Made by a program: the position numbers and the translations under genes
In this document: one piece after another, positions 1 through 12,540 of the stretch
How positions within the stretch are numbered: position 1 is the first letter of the stretch
How the letters are laid out: the number at the start of each line of letters is the position of its first letter
Notes under the pieces: model-generated
Told to the model about the DNA's origin: nothing
The model's input: the letters and a program-made list of their open reading frames with translations, nothing else
The model's database searches: none
Assembly: GCA_948474755.1 (NCBI GenBank)
Contig: CAOLHI010001804.1
Coordinates: 1-64,000, forward strand
Reading direction: 5' to 3'
DNA from: Ctenosaura bakeri
Taxonomy: Eukaryota; Chordata; Lepidosauria; Squamata; Iguanidae
Length of the DNA stretch: 64,000 nt

Positions 1-36
1 GGCTATATGAGTTTCAAAAAATGAAAGTTTACTTAC

Positions 37-243
37 TTTTTCAGTTCTCTTTGCAACATTTCTCCAAGTATAGAAAGTTTTAACTTTGTTATGTATGATT
101 TCAGGAGATAGAAGTGATCCTGACTTCAACTGGCTAATAGCTTTTTCCAATCCATTACACAGAGATTTCACAGAAGGTTCACACAAGATTATAAGATCAT
201 CTGGCAGCACTTCAGGAATCCCACCAACTTTTGTGCTTACCAC
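37..243 (-). CDS. PIGA: PIGA coding exon (fifth exon of the gene)
   Basis: 207-nt exon read on the minus strand. The acceptor is tctcag before GTG GTA AGC at 243 and the donor is gtaagt immediately after GAA AAA at 37. The translation starts [14 protein letters not shown] and ends [11 protein letters not shown], in phase 0 at both ends. It covers the C-terminal part of the GT4-type glycosyltransferase fold, including the VGGIPEV loop that closes the nucleotide-sugar site. Its length matches the human exon exactly. The final coding exon would follow at lower coordinates outside the window. Region 1-36 is intron. Confidence 0.95.
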
Positions 244-856
244 CTGAGACAAAGAAAATTATCCTTACATTTACAAAGTAATAATATCTAAAAATATCAA
301 CAAGACTGTACAGAAATGTTTGTTACATCTAAGAAAAGGATTTTTTAAAAAAATAAAATGTTATCCTAACCATCATCTGTGTATCAGACACAGCTTTGTT
401 TTACCATTGCAACAAATTTGTGAGGTACGCTAGTTTGACACCATATAAATGGCCAATATTTAATACAGCTATTTGTTCTGTGACAAGATCAGGCTAAGCA
501 ACATGTGATTCTTCAGGTGTTGTTGGATTGCTACTCTCAACAGTCCTACCTAGCATAATCAGAGATCATTGGAGGGTCACAAGATGTCCATTCTGAAGCA
601 GACCCTCAGATTCAATACCGTTGTTTGTTGGCTTTTTACTTTCTCTTCCTTCATTCCCAAATTTTCAACCTGTCACCACATTCTATTTTATAAAGACATT
701 TGAATTATTTCTAGGACATCTCTTAATGCTAAAACTCTCATGTCACTTGTGTAATATTACATAAATACTTCATTTCCAACTTCTCCACAAAAAAATCTCA
801 TTGTTATCCTGGATGTCTCTCACCTCAACCATTATGTCCTGTTTCATTGTCTATGT
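244..856. other. PIGA intron, no recognised element
   Basis: AT-rich intronic sequence between the 207-nt exon and the hAT element starting at 857. I see no coding potential or identifiable repeat. Confidence 0.6.
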
Positions 857-961
857 CAGTGGTTCTTAACCTAGGGTCCACCGATCCCTGGGAATCTGCA
901 GAACCCTCACAGGGGTTCCTCAAAGCTCTGTTGCTGAATACTGCCAGCAGTGGCAGCAACA

Positions 962-1167
962 GGAATGTGGCAGTGGGGTGGTGATGCAGGCACTGAAACT
1001 GCTCCTTCATTTGCAAACAAGGGAGGAGTTTGGGTGCGCACATATGCCTGCTGCCTTGTCCCTTTCATCAGGAACACAGCAGCAGGAGGATGTAGATGCT
1101 CTTGGACACAACAGCAAATGAAGGAGCAGTTTCAGCACCCACTCTCCCCCACCCACTGCCACATCCC
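962..1167. repeat. Imperfect inverted repeat inside the hAT element
   Basis: The arm at 962-1014 pairs with the arm at 1114-1167 (GCACTGAAACTGCTCCTTC against its reverse complement, continuing through the GTGGCAGTGGGG segment). The loop is about 100 bp. Transcription would give a hairpin with arms of roughly 50 bp. Confidence 0.75.
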
Positions 1168-1194
1168 TGACAAAAGGGACATGGCAGCAGACAC

Positions 1195-1440
1195 ATGCAC
1201 ACATGACTCTGGGGACCAGAGTTTGAATTCCCACTCAGCCCTGAAAACCCACTGGGTCACTTCAGGCAAGTCACATTCTCTCAGCTTCAGAGAAAAGCAA
1301 AAGCAGCAGATGTTGTGGAAGGATTGGTGGATGATGGGAGCTACGCAAAAAACACGATAGCACTTCTCTCCTGCACTGAGCTCTGGTAAAAACAGCTTAC
1401 CAGAGTCAAGTGTATCAAAAATCACCATATAGCAGAGACT
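1195..1440 (+). mobile_element. tRNA-derived SINE fragment
   Basis: Contains the B-box-like GAGTTTGAATTCCCACTC followed by the family-specific body (aaacccactgggtcac, then caagtcacattctctcagc). The same sequence recurs in reverse orientation in the other SINE copies of this window. Confidence 0.6.
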
Positions 1441-1975
1441 GTACACACAGCTTAGAAGCATGCCCAGCAGAGTTTAAACACTAGCAGCATTGTTCTGAAG
1501 CCATAAAAATATGCCCACATAATATTATCTTCCAGCTTGGAGGCTTTTACTCTTCAGTTACGATATATACATATTTACAGTACTCCAGCCGAGTTTCAGC
1601 ATTCCACAGCATGCATCCGACATAGCCTCTGGCCACTCTATCAGACAATCAAAAGGAGAGTTGGCTAAGACTCAGCCCCTTATATACATACCTTGCTGAT
1701 GCAATTCTAGCCAACTTTGCATGTTCCCATGTCTGATGCAATCCTCTGCCCCGGTTACATGTTACAATGTCTCAGCAAGAGTGACATGGGATTACATCAT
1801 TCACTGTCATTTCCAGGTGCAAACCTCAATGTGCATCATATATATTTTCTTGGACTACAGGTCATGTCCAACCTTCCCTCACAGATGTTGCCAAAAAAAC
1901 GGATAGGTTTGCCATAAGTCTGCTTTCAAAGGGAGAGACATGATGCCTAGAAAAAAACCTCTCCCTGTCGGCGGC

Positions 1976-3020
1976 ACTTTGTTGTTGTGTGCCTTCCCAA
2001 AGGTGAACCTATCACAGGGTTTTTTGGCAAGATTTTTTCAGAGGGGGGTTGCCTTTGCCTTCCTCTGAGACTGAGAGTGTGACTTGCCCAAGATCACTCA
2101 GTGACTGTGTTACTACGGTTATGATATGTCTGGTGAGAGCACTAGATATCTCTTGATATCAAATAATTTGGCCTTTACTTGACCTTTCTCTGCCCCCCTA
2201 CTCCACGTGTTTGCAGAGGTCCACCGGACAAGCACGTATTAGGCGCAGCCGTTAATGGTTGTACATTCCAAACTTCATTTAGGCAGGCAACTTAAGCCTC
2301 TCTGATGCTTCAGGGAACACCTTCTTGCAAACCATCCTTGCTCAGCACAAATCTACACAAAGACGCACGGCTGAGTGCTGAGACATTCCTTTATGCTGGG
2401 CCATTTGCATACTGGCCATACAATTGTCATCAAGCGCTAAGCCCATCATGTAAAATCTGACCTTTTCCAACGCTTTTGTCCAGCTACAAATTCCCTTTGT
2501 TCTCACCGAGCATGGCATGGCCTGTAGGTAAAATCCACCCTATAAAAAGGTCCCCAATTCCGAGCCTTCCTCGGATCGCCCTGGACTTCCATCTAGCCTT
2601 GCTGTTGGTTTGTTCAATGAGTTCCCCTCAGCGAACCGTGCTGAGCTTTCTTCCCTGCAACCTCCGTTTCTCTCCAGGACTACGAGACCAGGTGTCGTAT
2701 TACCCATTCTCCCGAAAACTCTCCATTTCTATTTCTTAGTTAGCTGTGTGCATGTGTTGTCTTATTCGTTGTGTGTCCTTTAATAAAGCTACCATTTTTG
2801 TTCCTTTTAAACGTGTCTGGCTACGCTCTCTGACCTGACGCCGTAGACATATGGTAAAAGATCCTAGCTAAAGTTGCCCTGCCTCTCATTAGCTTAAGAG
2901 AGTGCTTGAGTCTAATTTCCCCACCTTGTGTTGTTGTTTGGTAATTTGGGCACCCCTCCCGGGACCCCCAACATACAGGGTAACAACTGAGCAGACATTT
3001 GAATCCAGAAGTCTTTAATA
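1976..3020 (-). mobile_element. tRNA-derived SINE, split by a solo LTR
   Basis: The SINE tail and body (gttgttgtgtgccttc, then gtgacttgcccaagatcac) run from 1976 to 2107. The tRNA-related part (agcagacatttgaatcc) resumes at 2986 after the LTR at 2108-2985. The four bases ACTG are present at both break points, marking the LTR's target-site duplication. Confidence 0.7.
2108..2985 (+). mobile_element. Solo LTR of an endogenous retrovirus (copy 1)
   Basis: 878 bp, starting TGTTAC and ending GGTAACA (TG...CA with extended inverted ends), flanked by the 4-bp duplication ACTG (2104-2107, 2986-2989). Inside are a TATA box (cctataaaaag near 2540) and a polyadenylation signal (aataaag near 2782). About 200 bp lie between the signal and the LTR end. 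A diverged copy of the same LTR occurs at 27250-28158. A 4-bp duplication is typical of gammaretrovirus-like integrases. No internal viral genes remain. Confidence 0.8.
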
Positions 3021-3180
3021 AATAAATAAGCATTTAAATATATAAATAAATATTTGAATATTTAAATATAAATATTTAAATCTTGAGTTAAGTTTTCGAG
3101 TCCCTGGTAATAAATTATATTTATAGAGGGTCCACTGTAAAAAAAAAAAAAAAAAAAGGTTAAGAACTACTGGTCTATAC

Positions 3181-4096
3181 CCATCTCCTTGTACTTATTT
3201 ACATCTCTTACTGTTTCAGTCAGTTTATGCATAAACCCCTATGTTAACTTTCTGTCTTTTCCTGGGTCCTATACAAGCTTCTTTTCCTTGCATCCCCTTA
3301 TTTCTCCATTCATACAGAACAAAACATTCCTCCCTGTGATTTTTTTGCTCATTTGGCTCTACTACCCTCAGCCATTTAAAGGTACCTTGTTTCCACACTG
3401 CCCTTTTTCTTATTCCCAAAATTAGCTTTCAGAATGCGCAGAATGGGAGTTTTGCTATTAAACATCCCTGTGAGGGTGCACCTTCTACTCCAAGGTAGAA
3501 AGGAAGAGTGGACTTAGCACGAGTGTTCCTTTTCCATGGAGATGGAAGGATGTCCTGCACACACCCATTACAGAGAAGATCTACCACAGAGAAAACTACA
3601 AATGCCATTGTTCCAAGAGCAGATTTTTGACATTCTTGTCAAATGAGAAGTGCTTTCTCAATAAATGTGCTCCACTTGACAAAAGAAAGCTTACTGCTTT
3701 CACACATTAGGAACAGTTCTTATGATTTGCCACAAGCTAGGAGGGAATTCTCCACAGCAATGGAACAGGAAATTCAGTTAAGCCCTACCCACAGACCAAT
3801 TCATTGAATAACCTTGAGCAAGATGATCTACCATCTCTAAATATATTGTTCCAACTGTCAAAAGTCATTTTAATTTGTTTAAATACCTTGAGCCTTAAAT
3901 ACCTTAAACATGATAAGAACAAAATGAGTCACAGAGGAGGTCACAATTTCACTTGTTCAGGATCAGCAGTAATTATCATTTTTAGAAGCCACTTCACAGT
4001 CAATATTCAGAGTCACATTGACTTTTCACTTGAACCAAACCTGAATCCAAACTACATGATCCTCTTCCAACTGACCCCACCACACAGCTTCTAAAG
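3181..4096. other. PIGA intron, no recognised element
   Basis: AT-rich intronic DNA. The open frames are short and lack any family similarity that I can see. Confidence 0.5.
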
Positions 4097-4385
4097 ACTT
4101 TTATTGTTATGTGCCTTCAAATCATTTCTGGCTTATGCCAACTGTAAGGTGAACCTATCATGGGGTCTTCTTGACAGCATTTGTACATGGGTACATGTAC
4201 AAATTGACAGTATTTTCTTGTCAGTACTTGTACACATTTGTACATTTGTACTCTTGCCTTCCTTGGAGGCTGAGAGTGTGTGACTTGCCCAAGGTTACCC
4301 AGTAGTTTCCATGGCAGAGTGGGCAAAGCCTTGGTCTCCCAGTGCTAGACCAACACATAAACCGCTACATTAGACTGGCTCTCTA
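4097..4385 (-). mobile_element. tRNA-derived SINE with internal GTACA-rich insertion
   Basis: The family body (gtgccttcaaatcatttctg at the left, gtgacttgcccaaggttac in the middle) and a tRNA-like end (ggtctcccagtgctagacc, then ctggctct) are read on the minus strand. At about 4180-4250 a short GTACA/TTGTACA-rich stretch interrupts the consensus, perhaps a local expansion. Confidence 0.7.
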
Positions 4386-5929
4386 GTAGTTTCTCAAGAC
4401 TACTCCAATACATTTCATTTCTCCACCCCTAATTCTCCCATGTTGCTCAAGTGCAAAATAAAACTCTTTGACCAGACATAAAATATAGCAATATAATATT
4501 TACTGAAGCCAGAGAATTTCATTAGGAGGATCTTTGGTTGTCTTTATGAATTGCTAACATATATGAAAAGAAGAGTGGGATGTTCAACAACTCTATACTT
4601 ATTTATCAGAAGGAATATTTTTTATTACCTTTCAGCCTTTCCCTGCAAGGTCTCAATCCACAACAAATAATGACATTCTTCAAAACATTTTTTAAAATGA
4701 TTTAAAGAGCTGAATTGTTTAAAAAACAAGCCTAAAATGGGTTTTAAAAGTCAAAGGCCGTACAGACTACCTGACAGAAACCTGCTAGGGATAGGTTCAG
4801 TCTGACTTTCCTTCAAAAGTCAAGGTACCGCTACCTGTCTGCCCTGTCATGTGTACTCACCAAGCCAGCCTTGGGATGGTTGGACATACAACAGAGTGTC
4901 TGCTGCAAATCTCAAACACCAGGCATGTTCACATGGAAGAAGCTGGTTTTTCAGACATTCTGTCCCCAAGATATTTAAGGGCTTTGTAGGGGAAAACCAG
5001 CAAAATATTGAATTGAGCTGGCAAGCAAACTAGAAGTCTAGTTGGTACAAGACCTATGGCCCCTGAGGCTCACACCAAACAGTCTGGCCACTGCATTTTG
5101 CATTAGCTATAATTTTTGAAAAGTTTTCAAGGGAAGCCTCATGCAGACTGCATTACTGTAGCCTAATCAGTAGATAACTAAGCCATGAACCACTTCAGCC
5201 AAACCCATGTTCTTTAGGTAGGGATCTCCTGAAATACGTAAGCCAGATATGTAAATCTAATATATAAAAGTTAAAGTTTGTCTGTTTGTCCATGTCAAGC
5301 AGAGAAGACCGCATATGATTGGCTGCCTGAGAAGATTCTATGGAATCCTGTTGTTTGCAGTTTAGGGAGGGGCCTTTAGAATTTTCAGAGAACTCTTGAC
5401 TCTAGCCAGTTGCTATGGAGATAAGAACTAGCAGCAAGGAGGAGGGCAGCGTATTCCCTCAGGAACCCAACTTCTGTATGTTAATAACTGAATACAGATT
5501 AGTTTGGGGAATATGGGGAAAAGTTACAGGTACTAGACAAGACAGTTTGGGGAATTAGAGACACAGGATCTCAAAGCTGTGTATTTCAACCACATTTAAT
5601 TCCTAAGGTAAGGTAAGGTAATTCCTAAGGTATTTCTAAGAAGTATTACCTATGTGAAAATAAAATCCCAGGCAATGTTGGGTATATATGCTAATATCCT
5701 ATAAAATTAATACAGAGAAGAGGCAATCTTCACTTTCAGCAAATTTACAGTTATAAATAAATTCTGCTCCTACTGAGGTCAGATTAGTTATGTATTACCT
5801 GAAGTCTCATTTATTTCAATAGATCTCCTATAACCATTACTAAATCTAATCCAACAAAAACATTTTAATAATATATCTTGAAGAGAATGGCCACATTAAA
5901 CTATATTAAATAAGGACACTCGTTTTTAC
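4386..5929. other. PIGA intron with a Harbinger-like MITE remnant
   Basis: Mostly unassigned. Positions 5336-5400 match the middle of the palindromic TWA-target MITE seen at 34786-34981 (segments gtttgcagtttaggga and ttagaattttcagagaa). Positions 5607-5640 show a small GGTAA-type repeat. No genes. Confidence 0.5.
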
Positions 5930-6062
5930 CTGTAACCCGCAACTGGCGGCTTCCACAATCGCCATGCAAAATGCTTCAGTGAGAGAAGTATTTAAAAAAA
6001 TCTGTCCCTGGACCAAGACATTCCGAACATCCTGATGTTCCAAAGCTCCCAGAAGACGAACT
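5930..6062 (-). CDS. PIGA: PIGA coding exon (fourth exon of the gene)
   Basis: 133-nt exon, minus strand, with an acceptor ending in gcag at 6063 and the donor gtaaaa from 5929. It begins with the last base of an Arg codon split across the preceding intron, then [19 protein letters not shown], and ends ASCGLQ. It holds the GT4-family EX7E motif ([11 protein letters not shown]), whose two glutamates contact the donor sugar and nucleotide. The reading frame joins exactly to both neighbouring exons. Confidence 0.95.
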
Positions 6063-7167
6063 CTGCATAGTTATAGAAATCAAATTTTAAAAGTAACCTT
6101 TACAGAAGTCTTCTTGGCATGCAGCTTGATCACAGCCAAAGTTCAACACTTTTTGATTCATCATATTAATGCAACAGATTTATGAATTTGCATAGCTAGT
6201 TATACTGCTAGTACTTTTAGGTTGTTAAAATGTTCAGCAGTGGTTGGATTGCACCAAGTAACAAAGTGAGCTATACAGTGCTTTCCAAAGGGGTTACTTC
6301 TTACCTTCCACAAATCATAATGCCTATGATCAAGCATCCAACATTTAAGTTTTTCAATATCATTTTTGTACCATTCAAAGGTATTTAAAAATGCTTAATC
6401 CCAGGTGGATTATGACCTAAATGTCCACTAATATGGTGCAGAGAAGTGAAATTATATACATCCATGTGTGGACTAGTTGAGATTATATACACATGTGTTG
6501 TCCACATACCTGATTACAGCTTTCTTGCTATTTTCATCCATTTTTCCTCACTTTCATCATATTAGAAAAAGATTGACCCTAAAAAATTCTGTATAGATTC
6601 TATATAGAATTTTTTTCTCTGCTACTCTGTTTGATATGTATCAGATTTCAGGTTGAAGGACTAACATTTTATAGATGCTATTTTAGAATCAATTCACCTG
6701 CCTTAATACTGGAGAGATTTAGATATACTACATCTTAAAGCTACATATCTTATTATGAAGCTGTATCTTAAAGCCTTATATTCTCCGTGCAATTCTACCG
6801 GATGGCAAAAGCAAAACAAGAGAATAAGAGATTTATTTTATTTTTTGACAAACCCTAAAAGTGCCTGTAAAAAAGACAACCTAATAGCTTAACTAAGTAC
6901 CTCCAAAGAGAAGCACATGAAAAAAAGCTTTGAAAATGTATCATTATGAAACAGCATTTTATGAATCAGCATGTGAATTAGCCTCTTTCTAGACCGCTCT
7001 TCTCTTGCACATAGAAATGTAAACAGAGGATGACTCCTTACCAGTGCTCCTTGCCACCCATGTACATGGAGCTGCATGCATAGGGCAAACTGAAACAATT
7101 ACTAAGTTTTAAAAAACTTTAAAATACATCCATCATTTTTAATAACACATTCAGGATTCCCAGAATG
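6063..7167. other. PIGA intron, no recognised element
   Basis: Intronic sequence between the exon at 5930-6062 and a SINE. Only short spurious frames. Confidence 0.5.
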
Positions 7168-7358
7168 AAACTGTTGTTGTTGAATTTTTTCTTGGCAAAA
7201 TTTGTTCAGAGAAGATTTGCCACTGCTGTCCACCGAGGCAGAGAGGGTGTGATGTGCCCAAGGTTACCCAGTGGATTCCCACAGCTGAACAGAGATCCAT
7301 ACCCTGGTCTCTCAGAGTCCTAATCCAGCACTCAAACCACTACACCACACTGGCTCTG
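7168..7358 (-). mobile_element. tRNA-derived SINE
   Basis: Minus-strand copy: tail gttgttgttg at 7168, body (tgtgcccaaggttacccagtg) and tRNA-derived head (ggtctctcagagtcctaatc, ccactacaccacactggctc). The poly-GTT tail, body and head are in the same order as in the other copies. Confidence 0.75.
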
Positions 7359-7424
7359 CAGGATGAAATATGCTGTGCATATTTACATCCCACCCTACAT
7401 CACAGGATCTCAAAATGATATATA

Positions 7425-8010
7425 CTGTATTTACTGGCGTATTAGCAGCACCAGCATATAAGGCACAGCCACTTTTCAAGGGATATTTTTCAGGAAAAAA
7501 ATTTTTTAGTCCTCTGGTGAGCAAAATGCACAGGAAAGGAGGGGAAGGAAAAGCATACTGCACCAGGAGAGGAGGGGAAGGAAAAGCATGCTGCACCACC
7601 ACCTCTCTATTCCTGTTTGCTTGGGCAGAAACTGCTGGCAGAGTCAAAATGCACAGAAGAGGAGGGGAATGAAAAGACTGCTGCACCAAGAGAGGAGGAG
7701 AATGAAAAGAGTGCTGCACCAGAAGAGGAGGGGAATGAAAAGAGTGATGTACCACCACTCCTCCCTTCCTGTTTTGCATAGGCAGAAACTCCTGGTAGAG
7801 TCAAAATGCACAGGAGAGGAGAGGAAGGTAAGAAGAAGGCTTCCACTACCCCCTCCCTTCTTGTTTTGCTTGAGTGGGGAGAACACCTTTCACTCCCGAT
7901 CCCTTCCCTGTGTTTTTGGCGTTACCATATTTGCTGGCGTAAAAGACGCACTCCATTTTCAGAGGGTATTTTTTAGGAAAAAAGTGTGTCTTATACGCCA
8001 GCAAATACAG
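7425..8010. mobile_element. TA-target MITE (Tc1/mariner-pogo type) with internal minisatellite
   Basis: The left end CTGTATTTACTGGCGTAT at 7425 and the right end (GCCAGCAAATACAG, reverse complement, at 8010) form terminal inverted repeats, flanked by TA on both sides. A second inward copy of the terminus near 7925 suggests that an 86-bp MITE joined a longer relative. No transposase frame. A partial relative occurs at 52490-52640. Confidence 0.65.
7537..7752. repeat. 33-bp-period minisatellite inside the MITE
   Basis: Repeated units of the form gaggaggggaatgaaaag...gctgcacca, 33 bp long, so the minus strand gives an 11-residue repeated peptide (HSFHSPPLLVQ). The open frame at 7312-7779 is a by-product of a period divisible by three, not a gene. 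Confidence 0.7.
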
Positions 8011-8372
8011 TAAGTTAAATCACTATTAGGAATTTAAAAACAAGTGTTTAAAAAGATTTAAAAAGAATATTAAACACTTCAACACGTTAAAAAGTAGTAA
8101 AATGTATGCATGTACATTTTTGAATAAATCAGTCAGGGCTGAAGGGCTTTGTTTAAAATCCATGGTTTTACTTGATGCCCAAACAAACCCACTTATGCTT
8201 ATCAAACTGCCAAGCGGAGGACATTCCACAAACTTGAACATACTATCAAGTGCAGCTTCAAATCTGGAAAGATCATGGAAATGTACACTCTTTTAATGTC
8301 TCTTCACCGTATAACCCTCTTCCCACCCCACTCCCCATTTCTCTTATTCCTTCAATTAGCATAGCTGTACTA

Positions 8373-9164
<792 letters not shown>

Positions 9165-9720
9165 TCAACTGGTCAAGGTCATCTTGAATCTTGATTCTGT
9201 CTCCCAAGGTGTAAGTATTTCTCTAAATCTGGTGTCACTTTCAAATATGATTACCATCTCTGCTATCCCTTTATCCAAGTCATGTTGAAGAACACTCCAC
9301 AAAAGACAAACCTCCATAGCATCCATGTATCACTATTTTCCAGAACATCAGGGAACCAATGAAAACTTTTTGGGCAGTCTGTCAACCAGCTATAAAACTA
9401 CCTAATAGTACTACTGTTTTACCAGCTTGTCTGCAATAGTATCAGTGGGGGACCTTGTGAAAAGCCCTTCTGAAATCAAGATATACAACATCCATAGCAT
9501 CTTCCTGATCTATGAAGCTTGTAACTCTATAAAAAAAAATGTGGTCTCTCAATAATCACTGTATTCTTTTCTAAGTGCTCTTAGGTCTGTCCTCCCCTGC
9601 TATCAATGTTAACTTGTTCACTAGTTGTCCAGATCTTTCCTCTGTGCATTTTGCAAATGAAGATAACATTTGCCGAGATCTAATCTCTTGAAATATCACC
9701 TGGTTAATATAAAAATTGTA
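9165..9720 (-). mobile_element. Decayed CR1-type LINE fragment
   Basis: Minus-strand remnants of CR1 reverse transcriptase. The segment tcaaggtcatcttgaatc...tccaagtcatgttgaagaac resembles the region encoding the post-FADD domain in the better-preserved CR1 at 38118-39052. It is followed by the upstream part (agcccttctgaaatcaag, tatacaacatccatagcatc). All frames are broken. Confidence 0.65.
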
Positions 9721-12540
9721 AACAGCAGTTCCAAGATTATATTTTGAAAATTCTTTGAGTGCCTTTTTATACAGATCTTCTGGCCTGAAGACCTGGATTC
9801 ATTTAAGATAGGCAGCTTATAACAAGATGTTGTCTTAAAAGTTTTCCTTCTTTTCATATCTTGCTTCCTGTAAATATCATTTGGTCTAAATCTTCTGGGC
9901 TGCTGCCCCCTTGGGTCTCAGGCCACATCCTTTGCTCCACCACCACCACCACACACAAACACAACCTCTTTCTTGGTATTAGGTCTGTTCTCTATTCTTT
10001 AAACATCATTGCCAATTCATTCACCAATTACAAATTTAATGACAAAAATGCAAGAGTGTGTTCCTAACATGCTTGCATGCACAATGTCCTTCTGCAGCTT
10101 TCAAAACAGAGCAAAGACCTTCTACACAAATGTCTCCGCAGATTCCACCATCCAGGACACACCCTCGAAACCGGGGACAAATGAGGCCAGACACTCAAAG
10201 GATGGGGAGACCACTAAGGTCCTTGGGAGAAATCCTTAGCATCTGCACTGAGCAGAGCTACAAAGGGGGGGTGAAGTGAACATTAAGGAACTTGCCACTG
10301 CTTGGCCAAGCAACAGGGATTGAGGGATTTGGTCCTGATAGAGTCCTGTCTTACTGCAGCTTTTTCATACTGACAGGCACCTCCTCCAAGTCTAGGCAAA
10401 GCACTGAAATCCAGAGCCAGTTATCACCACACACAACCTCAAACTGCTCAAACTATTGATTGCCACCATACACGATGCACTAACCATCCAAGTATTGGTT
10501 GCTGGCACACACAACATGGCAACTGTAAGTCTCTCAGGGAGTCACCCTACAGAGATACAACACAAGATGCCTTGGGGCCTCCTACCCCCCCCCCACTGAA
10601 ACTATAAAAAGGTTCATCTGCCTAACAAAAAGTGGCATGTGACCCACACAAAGTGAAGTTGCCAAGCTTCTCCTTGTTACTTTCTCCATAACCACAAGTG
10701 TTAGTGTCTTGTGGTATGTGTGTGTGTGTGTGTATCCTAACCGTGTTTCCTAACTCTTCTGATCCCACACCATAGTAGACTCAATGGTAGGGGGTGATTT
10801 CCAGGACAGTCACATGCCCACTCTGTGTTCTACAGTGGCTCAGACAGTGAATCGAGCTCATGACTATACAGGTGAGTCTGCTAGACACAGATCAAAACAG
10901 AAATGGGAAAAAGATTCCCAATCCACAGTAGCCCTTATGGCTCAATCACACAGATTTTCACTCACATGTGCTCCTACAGAATTTAGCTGGAATCCCTACT
11001 GATTTCCCTACATCTGCTTTACTGAACTGTGTGGGTCAACTCCATAAGTTAGGAGTGCAGGGTGTTGCCCATGTTACTCCACCAATCTTGTTACCCCAAA
11101 ACATGGGTGATTCAGGGGTTTACCCATGATGCCTCCACAAGAAATGGTGGGAAATATTACCTCAGAGAGGAGGCCTGTGAGAGGTGGGGTGACCTTACAA
11201 GATCTTTTACACCTATGTTTACCAACACTAGTGCAGGGAAGAACCAGCCAGAGATCCGAAAGTAAACTTAATTGTTTTATTGGGGGAATTGCAATCACAT
11301 CCACAAGATCCAAGCAGTTACATAATCACACAAGAGAAAAGGGAGGAAAGTTTTGGATAGCAAGATTTTAGGCAAGATGGGTGATATTTACCACAAAGGA
11401 GCAATGAAGAAGCAGTGATGTGGCTTAGACACAAGTCTAAGGACAGTATATAATCATGAATCGGAGCAGCAGAGTGGCAACCACAAATCAGTGTACTGCA
11501 AGTTGGCTAGCCAAAAGCTGTGATTTAAATGTTCTTTTTCTGCCTGGAGAGCAAGGGTGTTAATGGCTCTCTGGTAGAGCAAACAATGGACTCCTGAGAG
11601 TGGACAACGGGCTCCGGAATGCACTGAAGGCCTTAGTGTTAGGTGACAAAGGGCCAATGGTAGTCCTGATAGCTCAGCAATTGTCAGACAGTGTGAGGAC
11701 AAAAGGAAAGCCTGCTTAATCAAAAAAACAGGAGTTAAGACAATCAGCCATCCTGTGGGAATTTCCCAGATCCTATTGTCTCTTAAAGGTTGAATTATCA
11801 AAGGCTAGCTGCAAGTCCATTATCGCTGGAGTTCCACAGTGATTTCCTGACTATGATCTCAAGGTCTTTCCCGACCATAATTTGCAACGCACATGTGTAG
11901 CCAGCTTTTTCCTCTTGGTCAGCATGGCCATGCAGCCATAGTAGGGTATATTTTATATTTATGCCAATTAATATATTTTGCTAATTAAATCATATTTCAC
12001 CAATTAAACAATATCAAAGTGTGGGGATGTATTGTCTTGTAACAAAAGGAGGAGACAGACGCAGCTGTGCAGGAAGCCAACCCACTTTTTGTCATCACAG
12101 AATAGTTGGAACTTGGTCCAGGGAGACGATGGCAGTCATGCTGCCTGCCAGCTCATTCTTGAGCTGCTTGGGTAGTTGGTGGGTGGTTGGTGGGTGGTGG
12201 CTGCTGGCCTTCCTCTCTAATACCAACCTGGAAAAAAGGGAGGGAGAGGTAGCAGGCTAGGTGGGTGGGCTTCCCCTTTCTGTCCAGCTACAGGCATCAC
12301 CACCACCATAGCTTTTACTGTTTGGTTCTGATACCACCTTACCACCACCCCCATGCACTTTTTTCTCCCTGCCACCCCCAGATCTTTTCACCACATCTGA
12401 AGAGGCAGTACTGCCTATTTGGGAGGTGGTACCATCCTCTACAGGAATAAATGATCTAAATAAACCTAGTATGATGATGACAGATTACAACAAAGGGGTT
12501 CCCATATGGGTATCTAGCCAAGATTCAGTAATAACAATCT
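9721..12540. other. PIGA intron, mostly unassigned
   Basis: About 2.8 kb without a gene. It holds a poly-C run near 10585, a (TG)n run near 10715, and CA-rich sequence near 9945. Around 11041-11290 a CAATAAAACAATTAAG sequence on the minus strand could belong to an old LTR, but I could not find its ends. Confidence 0.4.

Larger units (their letters stand above)
857..3172. mobile_element. hAT-type DNA transposon, non-autonomous, with nested insertions
   Basis: Terminal inverted repeats: left CAGTGGTTCTTAACC at 857 and right GGTTAAGAACTACTG ending at 3172. They are flanked by an 8-bp duplication that still matches at 6 of 8 positions (GTCTATGT at 849-856, GTCTATAC at 3173-3180). No transposase frame survives. 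The interior carries a long inverted repeat (962-1167), a tRNA-SINE fragment, another SINE split by a solo LTR, and a run of A before the right terminus. It lies in a PIGA intron. Confidence 0.8.

Noticed and set aside
1210..1240. tRNA gene suggested by B-box-like sequences in several places
   Set aside because: All such hits are in SINEs sharing the same body; no cloverleaf can be formed.
7312..7779. 155-codon minus-strand frame with repeated HSFHSPPLLVQ peptides
   Set aside because: Explained by a 33-bp minisatellite inside a MITE.
7425..8010. CRISPR-like spaced repeats
   Set aside because: Units are contiguous and degenerate, in a vertebrate intron, with no spacer structure.
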